59,270 bases of DNA, from positions 1-59,270 of the forward strand of contig CAYYYL010000017.1 in NCBI GenBank assembly GCA_964475835.1, in the 5' to 3' direction. Origin of the DNA: JABDCI01 sp964475835. Its GTDB lineage: Bacteria; Verrucomicrobiota; Verrucomicrobiia; JABWAM01. Positions 1 through 7,704 of the stretch are shown here, piece after piece; position 1 is the first letter of the stretch, and every line of letters starts with the position of its first letter. The notes under the pieces are model-generated. The model was not told where the DNA came from. It worked only from the letters and a program-made list of their open reading frames with translations, and made no database searches. Made by a program: the position numbers and the translations under genes.

Positions 1-163
1 TCCAAATCAGATCCACCCTCCAAGGGGAAGAAAAGAGAACCGGCACCGTACGCCAAGGATATGAGAGAAAGGGAGTCTCTCAAAAAACGCCGGTGCCCGT
101 GGGAAATCTATAATTAAGACAAGCAGCCTTGTCTTTTGTTCAAAAAAACCCAATTTTTGCCTC

Positions 164-604
164 ATGCCTGTCACCCCCGTCGATCCCTCCCACTTGCAAA
201 CCTGGGTTGAGGCTCTGAACAAGGAGCTCAAGCGCTATTCCGACAAGGACTGGAACTACAGCCGGATCGTGGTGGAGATGCACCCTCTGACCCATTTAAC
301 ATCTCCGTATATCCTTGATATAGAATGGCTTGCGTTGGATGGAAAACAGGCCCAAACCACCCTCAAAACCCTCCAGGGGGAGCTGACCTGGGGGGGGCGT
401 CACAGTCACGAGCTTGGAATTCTGGAGATCATCAGCCTTCGCCTCAACAAGGCTCTTCTGGAAGTGACGTCAGATGCCCATTGGAACGGGGTCCGTCCCA
501 TCTTTCGCCTCGCCAAGTGTCAGGATCTGCTGGCTTTAGGCCGCACCCACGGTCTCTGGTACCGGGTGGACGAAGTCGCCGGGGAAGAGTTTGAGAACCG
601 TTGA
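164..604 (+). CDS. Hypothetical protein, 146 aa
   Basis: I do not recognise this family. The product is a soluble-looking protein with no signal peptide or membrane segment. It has alternating hydrophobic and charged stretches and an acidic C-terminus. The ATG has no clear ribosome binding site, but the frame is open across its whole length and ends just before the convergent minus-strand SGNH-like gene, leaving a gap of about 50 bases. The 163 bases upstream hold no gene I can support. It has no recognisable partner and nothing in the sequence gives a function. Confidence 0.55.
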   Translation: MPVTPVDPSHLQTWVEALNKELKRYSDKDWNYSRIVVEMHPLTHLTSPYILDIEWLALDGKQAQTTLKTLQGELTWGGRHSHELGILEIISLRLNKALLEVTSDAHWNGVRPIFRLAKCQDLLALGRTHGLWYRVDEVAGEEFENR

Positions 605-656
605 TCCCAGCATTTCTCCAAAACAATCGAATCAACTCCCCTGATCCGGTCGGCAG

Positions 657-1811
657 TCAGTTAGAATCCGGCAGCACCAATTTCCGGTCTTTAAAGATTT
701 TTCGAAACGCTCCTTTGCGTAAGTGATGCTGGTCAAAAAAGTCAGAATCATCACAAGAACATTTGGCCGGGTCATATGAACCAATGACCGGAATTTGATG
801 AGATGCCGCAAAGGCCCTGAAATAAACTTCGGCGTCCAGAATGGGCTTCATGTCGTTTGAATGGGGAATCTCGCTGTAATAAAGCGGATGAAAAGGCGTC
901 AGCAGAAAAACTATTTTCTTCTTTTTGTCTAAAAAATACGAAATCAAGCATTCGAAATCAGTCTTCTGTTGATCTCCCAAACGGACAAAAGAGGTCAACG
1001 ATGGATCGCGCTGATGCTCGAAGCGCGTCACCGCATAGCTCCGCGCTTCTTGAACGCTCCTTGCACGGACAAAAATGCCCGAGCTGCTCGACCCATCCAC
1101 AGCCAAAATGAGGTCTTCAAATTCCAACTTTTTATTCGTGGGATAATCGACCCGTTCGAGATTTTTCATAAAAAAATGCCGGATCGACATTTGATAATAT
1201 GACGTTGAAAACAAATCGAAAAAACATGCCCCATCGTATTCCATCGCTTCGCTGACGTTCATCTTCTTCTCAGGATGAAGGACTCCCATCATAGACTGGT
1301 ATTCCGAAGCGAGGGCGCTCCAATAGGAAGCAGGATTGTTAGGATTGAGCAACCAGGGCGGAAGCTCAAAAATAAAAAGTGAAGCTTTTTCCTCCATCCC
1401 GTTTTCGCGATAAAGACCCGAAAAAGCGACAAAGTCTTCAATCCGGGCCCCCGCCACGCTGCTATTAAAAAACAGATCCGTGGGATGAACGAACAAATCG
1501 TCTGCGCCCAACAAAAAAGAACGGCTTGATCCAAAAAGAATAGCCCTCTTGGTTTGCTTCAACTGCTGAACATAATATTTTATCCGAAGCCTGTCGTCTC
1601 CAGCGGGATTGCCAAGATTTAGACCCTTCAGCAAGATCTCGGCGCCCCTCTGCTCACCCCTTCCTCCGGTAGTGGAACGGCTTGTTGTCGCATTTTTGTC
1701 GTGAAAAATCCATCCGTTAAAAAAACCGGATGGATCCACGAAATAACTCGTGGACCCAAGAAACAAAGCGATCGGCAACAAACAGAGTAATTTGAACGCC
1801 AAGGTTTTCAT
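657..1811 (-). CDS. Membrane-anchored SGNH-hydrolase-like protein, MBOAT partner
   Basis: The 384 aa protein begins with a hydrophobic segment (about residues 5-25) that should act as an uncleaved anchor or signal, so the rest probably faces the periplasm. GSSRS at residues 94-98 matches the block I nucleophile region of SGNH/DltD-like enzymes. An Asp-Gln-His-His stretch near residues 360-363 fits the C-terminal DxxH motif. The gene starts 3 bases after the MBOAT gene stops, so the two are almost certainly co-transcribed. In alginate (AlgI/AlgJ) and related systems such pairs move acyl groups across the membrane onto exported polysaccharide. The substrate here cannot be read from sequence. 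A DUF1574-like or DltD-like assignment is equally possible. Confidence 0.72.
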   Translation of the reverse strand: MKTLAFKLLCLLPIALFLGSTSYFVDPSGFFNGWIFHDKNATTSRSTTGGRGEQRGAEILLKGLNLGNPAGDDRLRIKYYVQQLKQTKRAILFGSSRSFLLGADDLFVHPTDLFFNSSVAGARIEDFVAFSGLYRENGMEEKASLFIFELPPWLLNPNNPASYWSALASEYQSMMGVLHPEKKMNVSEAMEYDGACFFDLFSTSYYQMSIRHFFMKNLERVDYPTNKKLEFEDLILAVDGSSSSGIFVRARSVQEARSYAVTRFEHQRDPSLTSFVRLGDQQKTDFECLISYFLDKKKKIVFLLTPFHPLYYSEIPHSNDMKPILDAEVYFRAFAASHQIPVIGSYDPAKCSCDDSDFFDQHHLRKGAFRKIFKDRKLVLPDSN

Positions 1812-1814
1812 GGC

Positions 1815-3299
1815 CTAAAACTGAAAATAAATGAACGGCGACTGCCTGAATTCACCAAAAGTCAATATCACAAGGATCAGTGCGTAATATGCAAACCATC
1901 GGATCCACCATGGCCTTTGAATAAACCATTGCCCCACGCGTCCATATTTCCACCAGGCAATTTCAACAGCCAAGAGAACCACGATGGCGACATATCCCAC
2001 CGATACCAAGAGCTGGGAAATTCGGGGAGGTCCGACTGTGAAAAACGATTCCACAAATTGCAGCTCCAAAAGCCCGCGAGCCAATTTCACAAAGCCTGCC
2101 GGCAGTTGGGAGACGATGAAAAATGCGTCGGAAACAGTATTGGCCCTAAAGAACACCCAACCGACAAGGACCAGGCTGAATGTCGTCAAAACGCGGAAAA
2201 AGGACAAAAAAAACGGAAATTTTTCCAATTCCAAAAACCCGATCAACCTGGAACGAACGGGCTTTAGAATCGATCCCCCGATCAAATAAAATCCATGCAA
2301 GGCGCCCCAAACCACGAAAGTCCAACTGGCGCCATGCCAAAGACCACTCAAAAGAAACGTCGCCAAAAAATTCCAATAGTGCCTCCATTTCCCGCCCCGA
2401 TTGCCACCGAGCGGGACATAAACATAATCTCGGAACCAACTGGACAGCGAAATATGCCAGCGATGCCAGAAATCTGAAATCGAAGTCGCCAGATAAGGCG
2501 TTTTGAAATTGGTCATCAACCGGAACCCCATCACTCGGGCCGCGCCGATCGCAATGTCGGTGTAACCTGAAAAATCGCAGTAGATTTGAAATGCGAAGCA
2601 AAAGGTCGCGAGAAACAACGCATCACTGGCCGCGCGCTCGGGGTGCCTATAAGTCGGATCCACAATCAGCGCCATTTTATCCGCAATGACCAGCTTCTTG
2701 AAAAACCCCCAAGCCATCAGCCGCAACCCGCTCGTGATGCGCCCGTAATCGAATTCGTGCTTTTCACGAAATTGCGGCAACAAATGGTTTCCCCGTTCGA
2801 TCGGTCCGGCAACGAGTTGGGGATAAAACATCACGTATAAGGCGACGATTCCAAAGTTTCTCTCCGCCTTTTGATTTCCCCGGTACACCTCGATCGTGTA
2901 ACTCATCGATTGAAACGTGTGAAATGAAAGCCCGATCGGCAAAAGGATTTCAATCGGTTGGATATTCCAGCATCCCCCCAATGCATGGTTCAGCCAAACG
3001 AGATTTTTGACAAAAAATCCCGAATATTTAAAGACGCACAACACCCCCAAGTTGACGGACAAACTTGCCAGCAGAAAAAAACGGCGGCGGCGGCCGACTG
3101 ACTGCTCAATGAAAATCGCGCTGAAATAATCGAACGTGATCGTGAAAAGCAAAATGAAAATATAAGCCGGAATGGCGACCATGTAAAAATAGCAGCTTGC
3201 GAGAAGGAGCAGGACCCACCGCCGTTTGAAAGGGCACAAAAAATATCCTACGGTGACGAGAGGGAAGAAGACGAGAAAGTGAAACGAATGAAACAGCAT
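1815..3299 (-). CDS. MBOAT family O-acyltransferase (AlgI-like)
   Basis: This 494 aa polytopic membrane protein has the hallmarks of the AlgI branch of MBOAT acyltransferases. These are an FWHRWHISL block at residues 277-285, the YVPLGGN stretch at 294-300, and LWHG with the invariant membrane-embedded His at residue 322. The length is typical for the family. It should take an acyl group from a cytoplasmic donor and pass it across the inner membrane to a periplasmic transferase, most likely the SGNH-like product encoded 3 bases downstream. It follows the thioredoxin-like gene on the same strand with about 33 bases between. The surface glycan genes elsewhere in the window suggest a polysaccharide acceptor, but this is inference. 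Confidence 0.9.
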   Translation of the reverse strand: MLFHSFHFLVFFPLVTVGYFLCPFKRRWVLLLLASCYFYMVAIPAYIFILLFTITFDYFSAIFIEQSVGRRRRFFLLASLSVNLGVLCVFKYSGFFVKNLVWLNHALGGCWNIQPIEILLPIGLSFHTFQSMSYTIEVYRGNQKAERNFGIVALYVMFYPQLVAGPIERGNHLLPQFREKHEFDYGRITSGLRLMAWGFFKKLVIADKMALIVDPTYRHPERAASDALFLATFCFAFQIYCDFSGYTDIAIGAARVMGFRLMTNFKTPYLATSISDFWHRWHISLSSWFRDYVYVPLGGNRGGKWRHYWNFLATFLLSGLWHGASWTFVVWGALHGFYLIGGSILKPVRSRLIGFLELEKFPFFLSFFRVLTTFSLVLVGWVFFRANTVSDAFFIVSQLPAGFVKLARGLLELQFVESFFTVGPPRISQLLVSVGYVAIVVLLAVEIAWWKYGRVGQWFIQRPWWIRWFAYYALILVILTFGEFRQSPFIYFQF

Positions 3300-3332
3300 A
3301 TCAGGTTCCTGCCACGTGCGAACACGGACTTC

Positions 3333-3893
3333 TCATTCCTTCCACTTGATGCTGCAACCCATCGATGGATTTTGATCCTTGGAAACAAGTTTGCCCTGTA
3401 GGATGGCGTTCACCGCTTCGGCAAGATCCCGACGTCGCACCGCCTTCTCATCCTGCCAGTTATCATCGATGCGTCCGTGATAGCGGAGTAAAAATTCCGA
3501 TCCCACGCGCTCGTAGACAAAAGGATCGGGAGTGCAGACCGCGCCGTAAGCACGGGCCACTTCCTGCGTTTCATCCCATAGATACGGAAAAACATAACCC
3601 ACTTCACGCGTGCGGCGTTTCATCGCATCAAAATTGTCGTCGGGATAACGCCCTGCATCGTTGGAATTGATGCCGATGATCTGAACGCCCTTCGATCCGA
3701 ACTCCTTTGCCAGGTCGTTGATCCGATCCTGCACCGCCACGACATAAGGACAGTGGTTGCATATAAAAAAAATTCCCAGAACCTTTGCCTTCTGAAAATC
3801 CGTCAGAGACCACGTTTTTCCGTCCGTGCCTTTGAGTGAAAAATCCAAAGCGGGTTTTCCCGCCTCCTCTTTCGTGGAATAGGTGAGAGCCAT
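3333..3893 (-). CDS. Thioredoxin/peroxiredoxin-fold family protein
   Basis: The 186 aa protein has a TlpA/AhpC-type thioredoxin fold with the active-site stretch CNHCPYV, giving a CxxC pair at residues 45 and 48. It also has the usual preceding beta strand and a later IIGINSND block. Proteins with this CNHCPYV signature are common, usually cytoplasmic, and annotated as thioredoxin-family or redoxin proteins. No signal peptide is visible. It is the first gene of the minus-strand cluster leading into the MBOAT and SGNH-like genes, though a shared function is not obvious. Exact redox partner unknown. Confidence 0.8.
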   Translation of the reverse strand: MALTYSTKEEAGKPALDFSLKGTDGKTWSLTDFQKAKVLGIFFICNHCPYVVAVQDRINDLAKEFGSKGVQIIGINSNDAGRYPDDNFDAMKRRTREVGYVFPYLWDETQEVARAYGAVCTPDPFVYERVGSEFLLRYHGRIDDNWQDEKAVRRRDLAEAVNAILQGKLVSKDQNPSMGCSIKWKE

Positions 3894-4110
3894 GCCACAT
3901 CCCTGAAGGAGCCGTCTCCGGTTGTCAAATCACGATCACATCAAAAAAGAGATTCCAGGATTTAGCCCGGACGAACACGGAACGAACCAGATTACAAAGC
4001 CCGCTACACGAGCTTGGAAACTAGGCAATTCATACCCTCCCGGGACTCTTTTCCGATCCAAACACCGGTTTTTGAAGGAAAAAGGCTCAAAAATCCTGAC
4101 ATCTGACTTT

Positions 4111-4127
4111 TTGGCACATTGGTTGCT
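4111..4127 (+). promoter_or_regulatory. Sigma-54 promoter upstream of the HDOD operon
   Basis: TTGGCACATTGGTTGCT matches the sigma-54 (RpoN) -24/-12 consensus TGGCAC-N5-TTGCW at every conserved base, with the correct spacing between GG and GC. It lies 17 bases before the GTG start of the HDOD gene, so the transcript leader would be very short. Such promoters need an enhancer-binding ATPase; none is encoded in this window. Confidence 0.8.
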
Positions 4128-4129
4128 CT

Positions 4130-4163
4130 ATGGAGGATGAACTGTGCCTCCTCCATCCTCCAT
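4130..4163 (+). promoter_or_regulatory. RBS-sequestering inverted repeat at the HDOD start
   Basis: ATGGAGGA (4130-4137) contains the likely ribosome binding site GGAGG, 7 bases before the GTG at 4144. It is the exact reverse complement of TCCTCCAT, which occurs twice just inside the coding region (4149-4156 and 4156-4163). Either downstream copy could pair with and hide the ribosome binding site. The pairing is visible; a regulatory effect is inference. Confidence 0.45.
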
Positions 4164-5088
4164 TTTGTTGATGCCAGCGCTCAAGAAGCGGCTGGAACTT
4201 GAAAGTTCCGTGGGAAACCTCCCCGCTTTGAAGGGAATTCTCAACAAACTAGGGATGTATACCAACGATCCCAAGGCCACCATTTCCCAGATTAGCGAGG
4301 AGATCTGCCTAGACCCATCCCTCTCCGTTCGACTGCTGCGCATGGCCAATTCCGCCTTCTACGCGCGCGCGGAACCGGTATTGAACATCGACCAGGCCGT
4401 CCTGGTTCTTGGGGTGGAACAACTCCGTGTACTCGCGCTGACCACCCACTGCGTTGAAACCCTGAGCCCGCAGGACAAATCCGATTTCGTCTGGGAAGAT
4501 TTCTGGCGCCATTGCATCGCCACGGCCCAGTTCTCCGCCATGCTGGGCCGGTGCTTCCGCCGCGACAAGATGAGTTCCGAACTCGACTACCTCTCCGGAC
4601 TTCTCCACGACGCGGGCAAACTCGTGATTGCGATGCTTTCGCCGGAGGGATTCAGCTTCGTCCTGTCCAAAGCCCGGGAGGAGAACCTCAGTTTCCACCA
4701 GGCGGAAAAACTCTATTTCGACACCGATCACGGCGCCCTCGGAGGCTGGTATCTGGAACGTCAGAACCTTCCACCCGTGGTATACGAAGCCGTGCGCTGC
4801 CATCATGACTGGACGCAGGCCGTGAAGGATCAGGAGGTGAGCGCCATCGTCAACGTGGCGGATTTTCTCACACGACAGAATCAGATTGGGTGCTCCGGCA
4901 ACATGGAGCCCGTCACGGGCTCATTCACCGAAACCGCCGCCTGGAATTTTCTGGTGGCAAACTTTGAATTGAAGGATGATGTCTCCGAGGTCGAGTCGAT
5001 GCTCCAGGAGGAAACACCCAAGGTTCAGGATATGGTGAATAGTCTGATCTCCAAACCGTCGCCCAACACGCCCAAGGCCTCCTCATGA
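4144..5088 (+). CDS. HDOD domain protein
   Basis: The 314 aa protein carries an HDOD domain over about residues 10-220. This is the HD-superfamily fold, usually without full metal-dependent catalysis, found in bacterial signalling proteins. Its motif GLLHDAGKLVI is visible mid-protein. HDOD proteins often act as scaffolds or output modules in chemotaxis, c-di-GMP or stress pathways. The GTG start is chosen because GGAGG lies 7 bases upstream; the first internal ATG (codon 10) has no such site. The stop overlaps the start of the REC/HD-GYP gene (ATGA), so the two are translationally coupled. The sigma-54 site upstream suggests expression with RpoN-dependent, possibly flagellar, genes. Confidence 0.9.
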   Translation: MPPPSSILLMPALKKRLELESSVGNLPALKGILNKLGMYTNDPKATISQISEEICLDPSLSVRLLRMANSAFYARAEPVLNIDQAVLVLGVEQLRVLALTTHCVETLSPQDKSDFVWEDFWRHCIATAQFSAMLGRCFRRDKMSSELDYLSGLLHDAGKLVIAMLSPEGFSFVLSKAREENLSFHQAEKLYFDTDHGALGGWYLERQNLPPVVYEAVRCHHDWTQAVKDQEVSAIVNVADFLTRQNQIGCSGNMEPVTGSFTETAAWNFLVANFELKDDVSEVESMLQEETPKVQDMVNSLISKPSPNTPKASS

Positions 5089-6296
5089 ACTCCGAGATCT
5101 CCCTTCCCCAGCACACCGTTCTCATCGTGGATGACGACGAGCAGCTTTTGGAATTGCTCGGTGAAATCGTCGATTCCATGGGCTGCGTCAGCCTGCAGGC
5201 CGCCAGCATCGCGGCAGCGCGCAAGTGCCTCGAGGACAACAAACACATCAGCGTCCTGCTCTTCGACCAACTCCTGCCCGATGGGAGCGGTCTCGATTTT
5301 TGTCGTGAGCTGAAAAAATCACGTCCTGAAACCCTTCGCATCCTGATCACCGGTTTCCCCGAAGCCCAGGTCGCCCTTTCCGCCATCAACGATGGAGAGA
5401 TCTTCCGCTTCATCACCAAGCCCTGCAGCGCGGACAACGTACGGGTGACCCTCAAGGAAGCCATGGATCGCTTCCGTCTCGTGCAGGAAAATCAGCGCCT
5501 GCAAGGCGCCCTCCTTGCTGGAAATGAACGTCTTCAGAAAACGAACGCAGCCCTCCAGCAGGCACTTTCCAATTCCGTGAAACTTTGCTTCGACCTGCTC
5601 GATCACTTCGATCACGTGCTGGCAAGCCACTCCTCCCGCGTCGCCAAATGGGCGGTGACCATCGGGAAAACCCTTCACCTCTCCACGGAGGAACTTGAGA
5701 GTCTCGAAATCGCCGCACAAATGCACGACATCGGACTCATCAGCGTGTCACGCTCCTCCCATTCGTGTCAGCAGCTCGGCTGGGCCGACCTCTCCCCCTC
5801 CCAGCAATCCGCCCTGCATGCCCACCCCAAAACCGGCGCCGAACTGGTTCAGTTTCTCCACCAGAAGGGCGTACCCGAAATCATTCGGGCGCATCATGAG
5901 TGGTTCGACGGGGGAGGATATCCAAACGCCCTTTCCGGAGACCGCATTCCCTTTGCCTCCTCCATCCTTGCCGTGCCCGACGCCTACGACGAAGTCCCGA
6001 TGGAACGCATGGACGCCGCACGCTTCATCGAGGACAACCTCGGCACGCGATTTCATCCTGAAGTGGGTCGTGCCTTTTTGCGCCTGCTGCAGGATCGTCC
6101 CGAAATGGCTGAACGGGAGAGGGAGGTGCTCATCAGCGAACTGGAGGCGGGCATGAAACTTTCCTGCAACGTCTCCAGCGCCTCCGGAGTCCTCCTCGTT
6201 CCGAAAGGACAAATTCTGACTCCCAAGCTGATCCAATATATCCTACAACACAACGTATCCGATCCCCTCACCCAACGACTCTTCATCTCCGTATGA
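5085..6296 (+). CDS. Response regulator with REC and HD-GYP domains
   Basis: The N-terminal receiver domain (about residues 8-125) has acidic residues D16-D18, phospho-acceptor D61 in DQLLPDG, T89 and K112, so it should be phosphorylatable. A short coiled linker follows. The HD-GYP domain (about 165-340) has HD in MHDIG, then HHEWFDGGGYP and a VPDAYD block, matching the metal and GYP signatures. The family hydrolyses cyclic di-GMP, so this is probably a phosphodiesterase lowering c-di-GMP when phosphorylated. In the usual HDIGK signature the Lys after MHDIG is Leu here, a possible divergence. No sensor kinase is in the window. The gene overlaps both neighbours by 4 bases (ATGA), giving a tight HDOD-regulator-lipoprotein operon. 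Confidence 0.9.
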   Translation: MNSEISLPQHTVLIVDDDEQLLELLGEIVDSMGCVSLQAASIAAARKCLEDNKHISVLLFDQLLPDGSGLDFCRELKKSRPETLRILITGFPEAQVALSAINDGEIFRFITKPCSADNVRVTLKEAMDRFRLVQENQRLQGALLAGNERLQKTNAALQQALSNSVKLCFDLLDHFDHVLASHSSRVAKWAVTIGKTLHLSTEELESLEIAAQMHDIGLISVSRSSHSCQQLGWADLSPSQQSALHAHPKTGAELVQFLHQKGVPEIIRAHHEWFDGGGYPNALSGDRIPFASSILAVPDAYDEVPMERMDAARFIEDNLGTRFHPEVGRAFLRLLQDRPEMAEREREVLISELEAGMKLSCNVSSASGVLLVPKGQILTPKLIQYILQHNVSDPLTQRLFISV

Positions 6297-6958
6297 ACCT
6301 CCGATTCCTCCTCCCCGCATTGACCGTCGCCCTTCTCTTTTCCGGTTGTGCCTCCACCGAATATGTTGAAGTGGATCGCACGATCCCCCCCTATTTTCAT
6401 CCCCGAAATTTTCACGTTCATCCCGAGGGACGTGCCGCTATGCCACGACGCGTTTTGGTGCTCCCCTCTTTCGGCAAAGGCGAGATCACCACTCTGCGGG
6501 ACATCGATGACATGCTCGTTCAGGAACTGGCCAAGGTGAACGTATTTGAAGTGGTCCTACCCTCCCGCGCCGATGTGGTTTCGCGTCGCAACGAACAGGA
6601 ATTCACCCTCGAGGAAGCCCTTCCCTGGGCGGAAAAAGAAGGTGCCGACGGAATCCTTGTGTGCCGGGTCAACTCCTGCTCCCCCCACCGCCCCCTGATC
6701 CTTGGCACCGCCCTGAAACTCTGGAACATTCCAAAGAAAACCACCGTATGGGCAGCAGACGAAACCCTCGACAGCCAGCTCACCATTGTGGCCAATGGCG
6801 CCCGAAACTACTACCTGTCGGAATTTCGCCAAAGCTATCCCAACCGCCGAAGCGAAGCCATTCTGGAGTCCCCCCGAATGTTCTTCCAATACGCTTTTTC
6901 AGAAATTTTATCGACCCTGCCTGGAGCTCCAGCTCCCCCTCCTGAACCAAAAAAATAG
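6293..6958 (+). CDS. Putative outer-membrane lipoprotein
   Basis: The 221 aa protein starts with a short basic and hydrophobic leader ending in LFSGC, a clear lipobox with the lipidated Cys at residue 19. The mature part contains an LPSFGKGE strand and an alternating alpha/beta pattern. It vaguely recalls CsgG-like or other domains that scaffold envelope assemblies, but I cannot assign a family. The C-terminus is proline-rich. It is coupled to the HD-GYP gene by an ATGA overlap and followed by a hairpin with a T-run, so it closes the operon. A role in envelope or motility apparatus under the same regulation is inference. Confidence 0.7.
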   Translation: MNLRFLLPALTVALLFSGCASTEYVEVDRTIPPYFHPRNFHVHPEGRAAMPRRVLVLPSFGKGEITTLRDIDDMLVQELAKVNVFEVVLPSRADVVSRRNEQEFTLEEALPWAEKEGADGILVCRVNSCSPHRPLILGTALKLWNIPKKTTVWAADETLDSQLTIVANGARNYYLSEFRQSYPNRRSEAILESPRMFFQYAFSEILSTLPGAPAPPPEPKK

Positions 6959-6993
6959 ACTGAATTCCCGGAAATTTTCCGAACTTGAACCAG

Positions 6994-7029
6994 GATAGGC
7001 AAAATTTGCCTATCTCATGTTGTTTTTTT
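6994..7029 (+). terminator. Rho-independent terminator after the HDOD operon
   Basis: GATAGGCAAA and its exact reverse complement TTTGCCTATC form a 10-base-pair stem (6994-7014) separated by one base. A T-rich run (7021-7029) follows shortly after. The stem is AT-rich and its loop would open to a few bases, so strength is uncertain. The position after the lipoprotein stop and before the sigma-28 promoter fits a terminator. Confidence 0.6.
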
Positions 7030-7031
7030 CC

Positions 7032-7058
7032 TAAAGTCTATAAGGGGACTGCCGATCC
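7032..7058 (+). promoter_or_regulatory. Sigma-28 (FliA) promoter upstream of the FlgM-like gene
   Basis: TAAAGTCT (7032-7039), exactly 11 bases, then GCCGATCC (7051-7058). This is close to the flagellar sigma-28 consensus TAAAGTTT-N11-GCCGATAA, with three mismatches in 16 conserved positions. It sits about 25 bases before the ATG of the FlgM-like gene, as expected for a late flagellar promoter. Confidence 0.75.
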
Positions 7059-7082
7059 GATATGTAGAGGCAGTATAAACAT

Positions 7083-7406
7083 ATGATCAACCCACTACAA
7101 CCGAATGCAGGTGCCATTCGTTCTTCGGAGACCAAGCCGGCCGCGAACAGCGCTCCGGCGAAGCAGGTTTCTTCGAGTGAGTCGGGTTCGGCCTCGCAAG
7201 ATACCGCGGAGGTGTCGCCGTTCAGCCACGAGTTCGACATGTTTATGAACATGCTGCGTGGAACCCCGGACGTGCGCCCTGACACGGTCGCGAAAGCAAG
7301 AGATGCGGTTAATTCCCCCGTAGCCTATCCCCCGCTGAGCATTGTCTCCGGAATTGGCAACCTGGTGGGAAACTTGCTTAAAAAACCCGACTCCGAAGGT
7401 TCGTAA
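7083..7406 (+). CDS. flgM: FlgM-like anti-sigma-28 factor
   Basis: This 107 aa protein has a low-complexity Ser/Ala-rich N-terminal half, then DVRPDTVAKARDAV at residues 63-76. That stretch resembles the conserved FlgM motif (VRxEKVxxLKxAI) whose helices hold sigma-28. The residues after it (about 80-100) should form the last helix but are more hydrophobic than in typical FlgM. FlgM blocks FliA until the hook is complete and is then exported. The near-consensus sigma-28 promoter directly upstream agrees with this identity, because flgM is commonly within the FliA regulon. The protein alone would only be a weak call; promoter plus motif make it reasonable. Confidence 0.6.
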   Translation: MINPLQPNAGAIRSSETKPAANSAPAKQVSSSESGSASQDTAEVSPFSHEFDMFMNMLRGTPDVRPDTVAKARDAVNSPVAYPPLSIVSGIGNLVGNLLKKPDSEGS

Positions 7407-7501
7407 GGCAGCCTGAAGGATTCGTTCGCCTGCAGGTTCGATCCATTCGAAATGCAGGAAACCAGGGTGGGAGTTTTTGTCTCGAAGGGGACGAACGAAG
7501 G

Positions 7502-7699
7502 GAAGAAGTCAGAAGTCAAAAGCCGGGCGACAGCATTTGAAGAGCAGTTCCATTTTGGTCTGAGCGTCAAAAATCAAGACATGAGGGATTGGACTTTCCC
7601 AACACGTTTGATCCGAAAGTTGGTAAACAAGTAGAATCAAGGCGTCATCTCCCAAGTCTGTATTCTGTCTCCTGACTCCTGTCTTCTGACTTCTGCCTC
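7502..7699. repeat. Dispersed-type element with AGAAGTCAGAAG / CTTCTGACTTCT ends
   Basis: The left end is rich in GAAGTCAGAAGTC (7504-7516). The right end (7656-7699) is a run of degenerate 7-base units of the type TTCTGTC, TCCTGAC, TCCTGTC and TTCTGAC, in the opposite sense. The stretch between has no gene I trust. This whole 298-base gap between the FlgM-like gene and the convergent methyltransferase gene therefore holds a repeat-like element and nothing else seen. A promoter for either neighbour is not apparent. Confidence 0.45.
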
Positions 7700-7704
7700 A
7701 AGAA

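Noticed and set aside
1..163. Possible minus-strand small gene at the window start
   Set aside because: It overlaps the start of the hypothetical gene at 164, shows no family motif and has no visible ribosome binding site.
7452..7634. 60-codon plus-strand frame after flgM
   Set aside because: It lies inside the repeat-like element, has no ribosome binding site and no recognisable motif.
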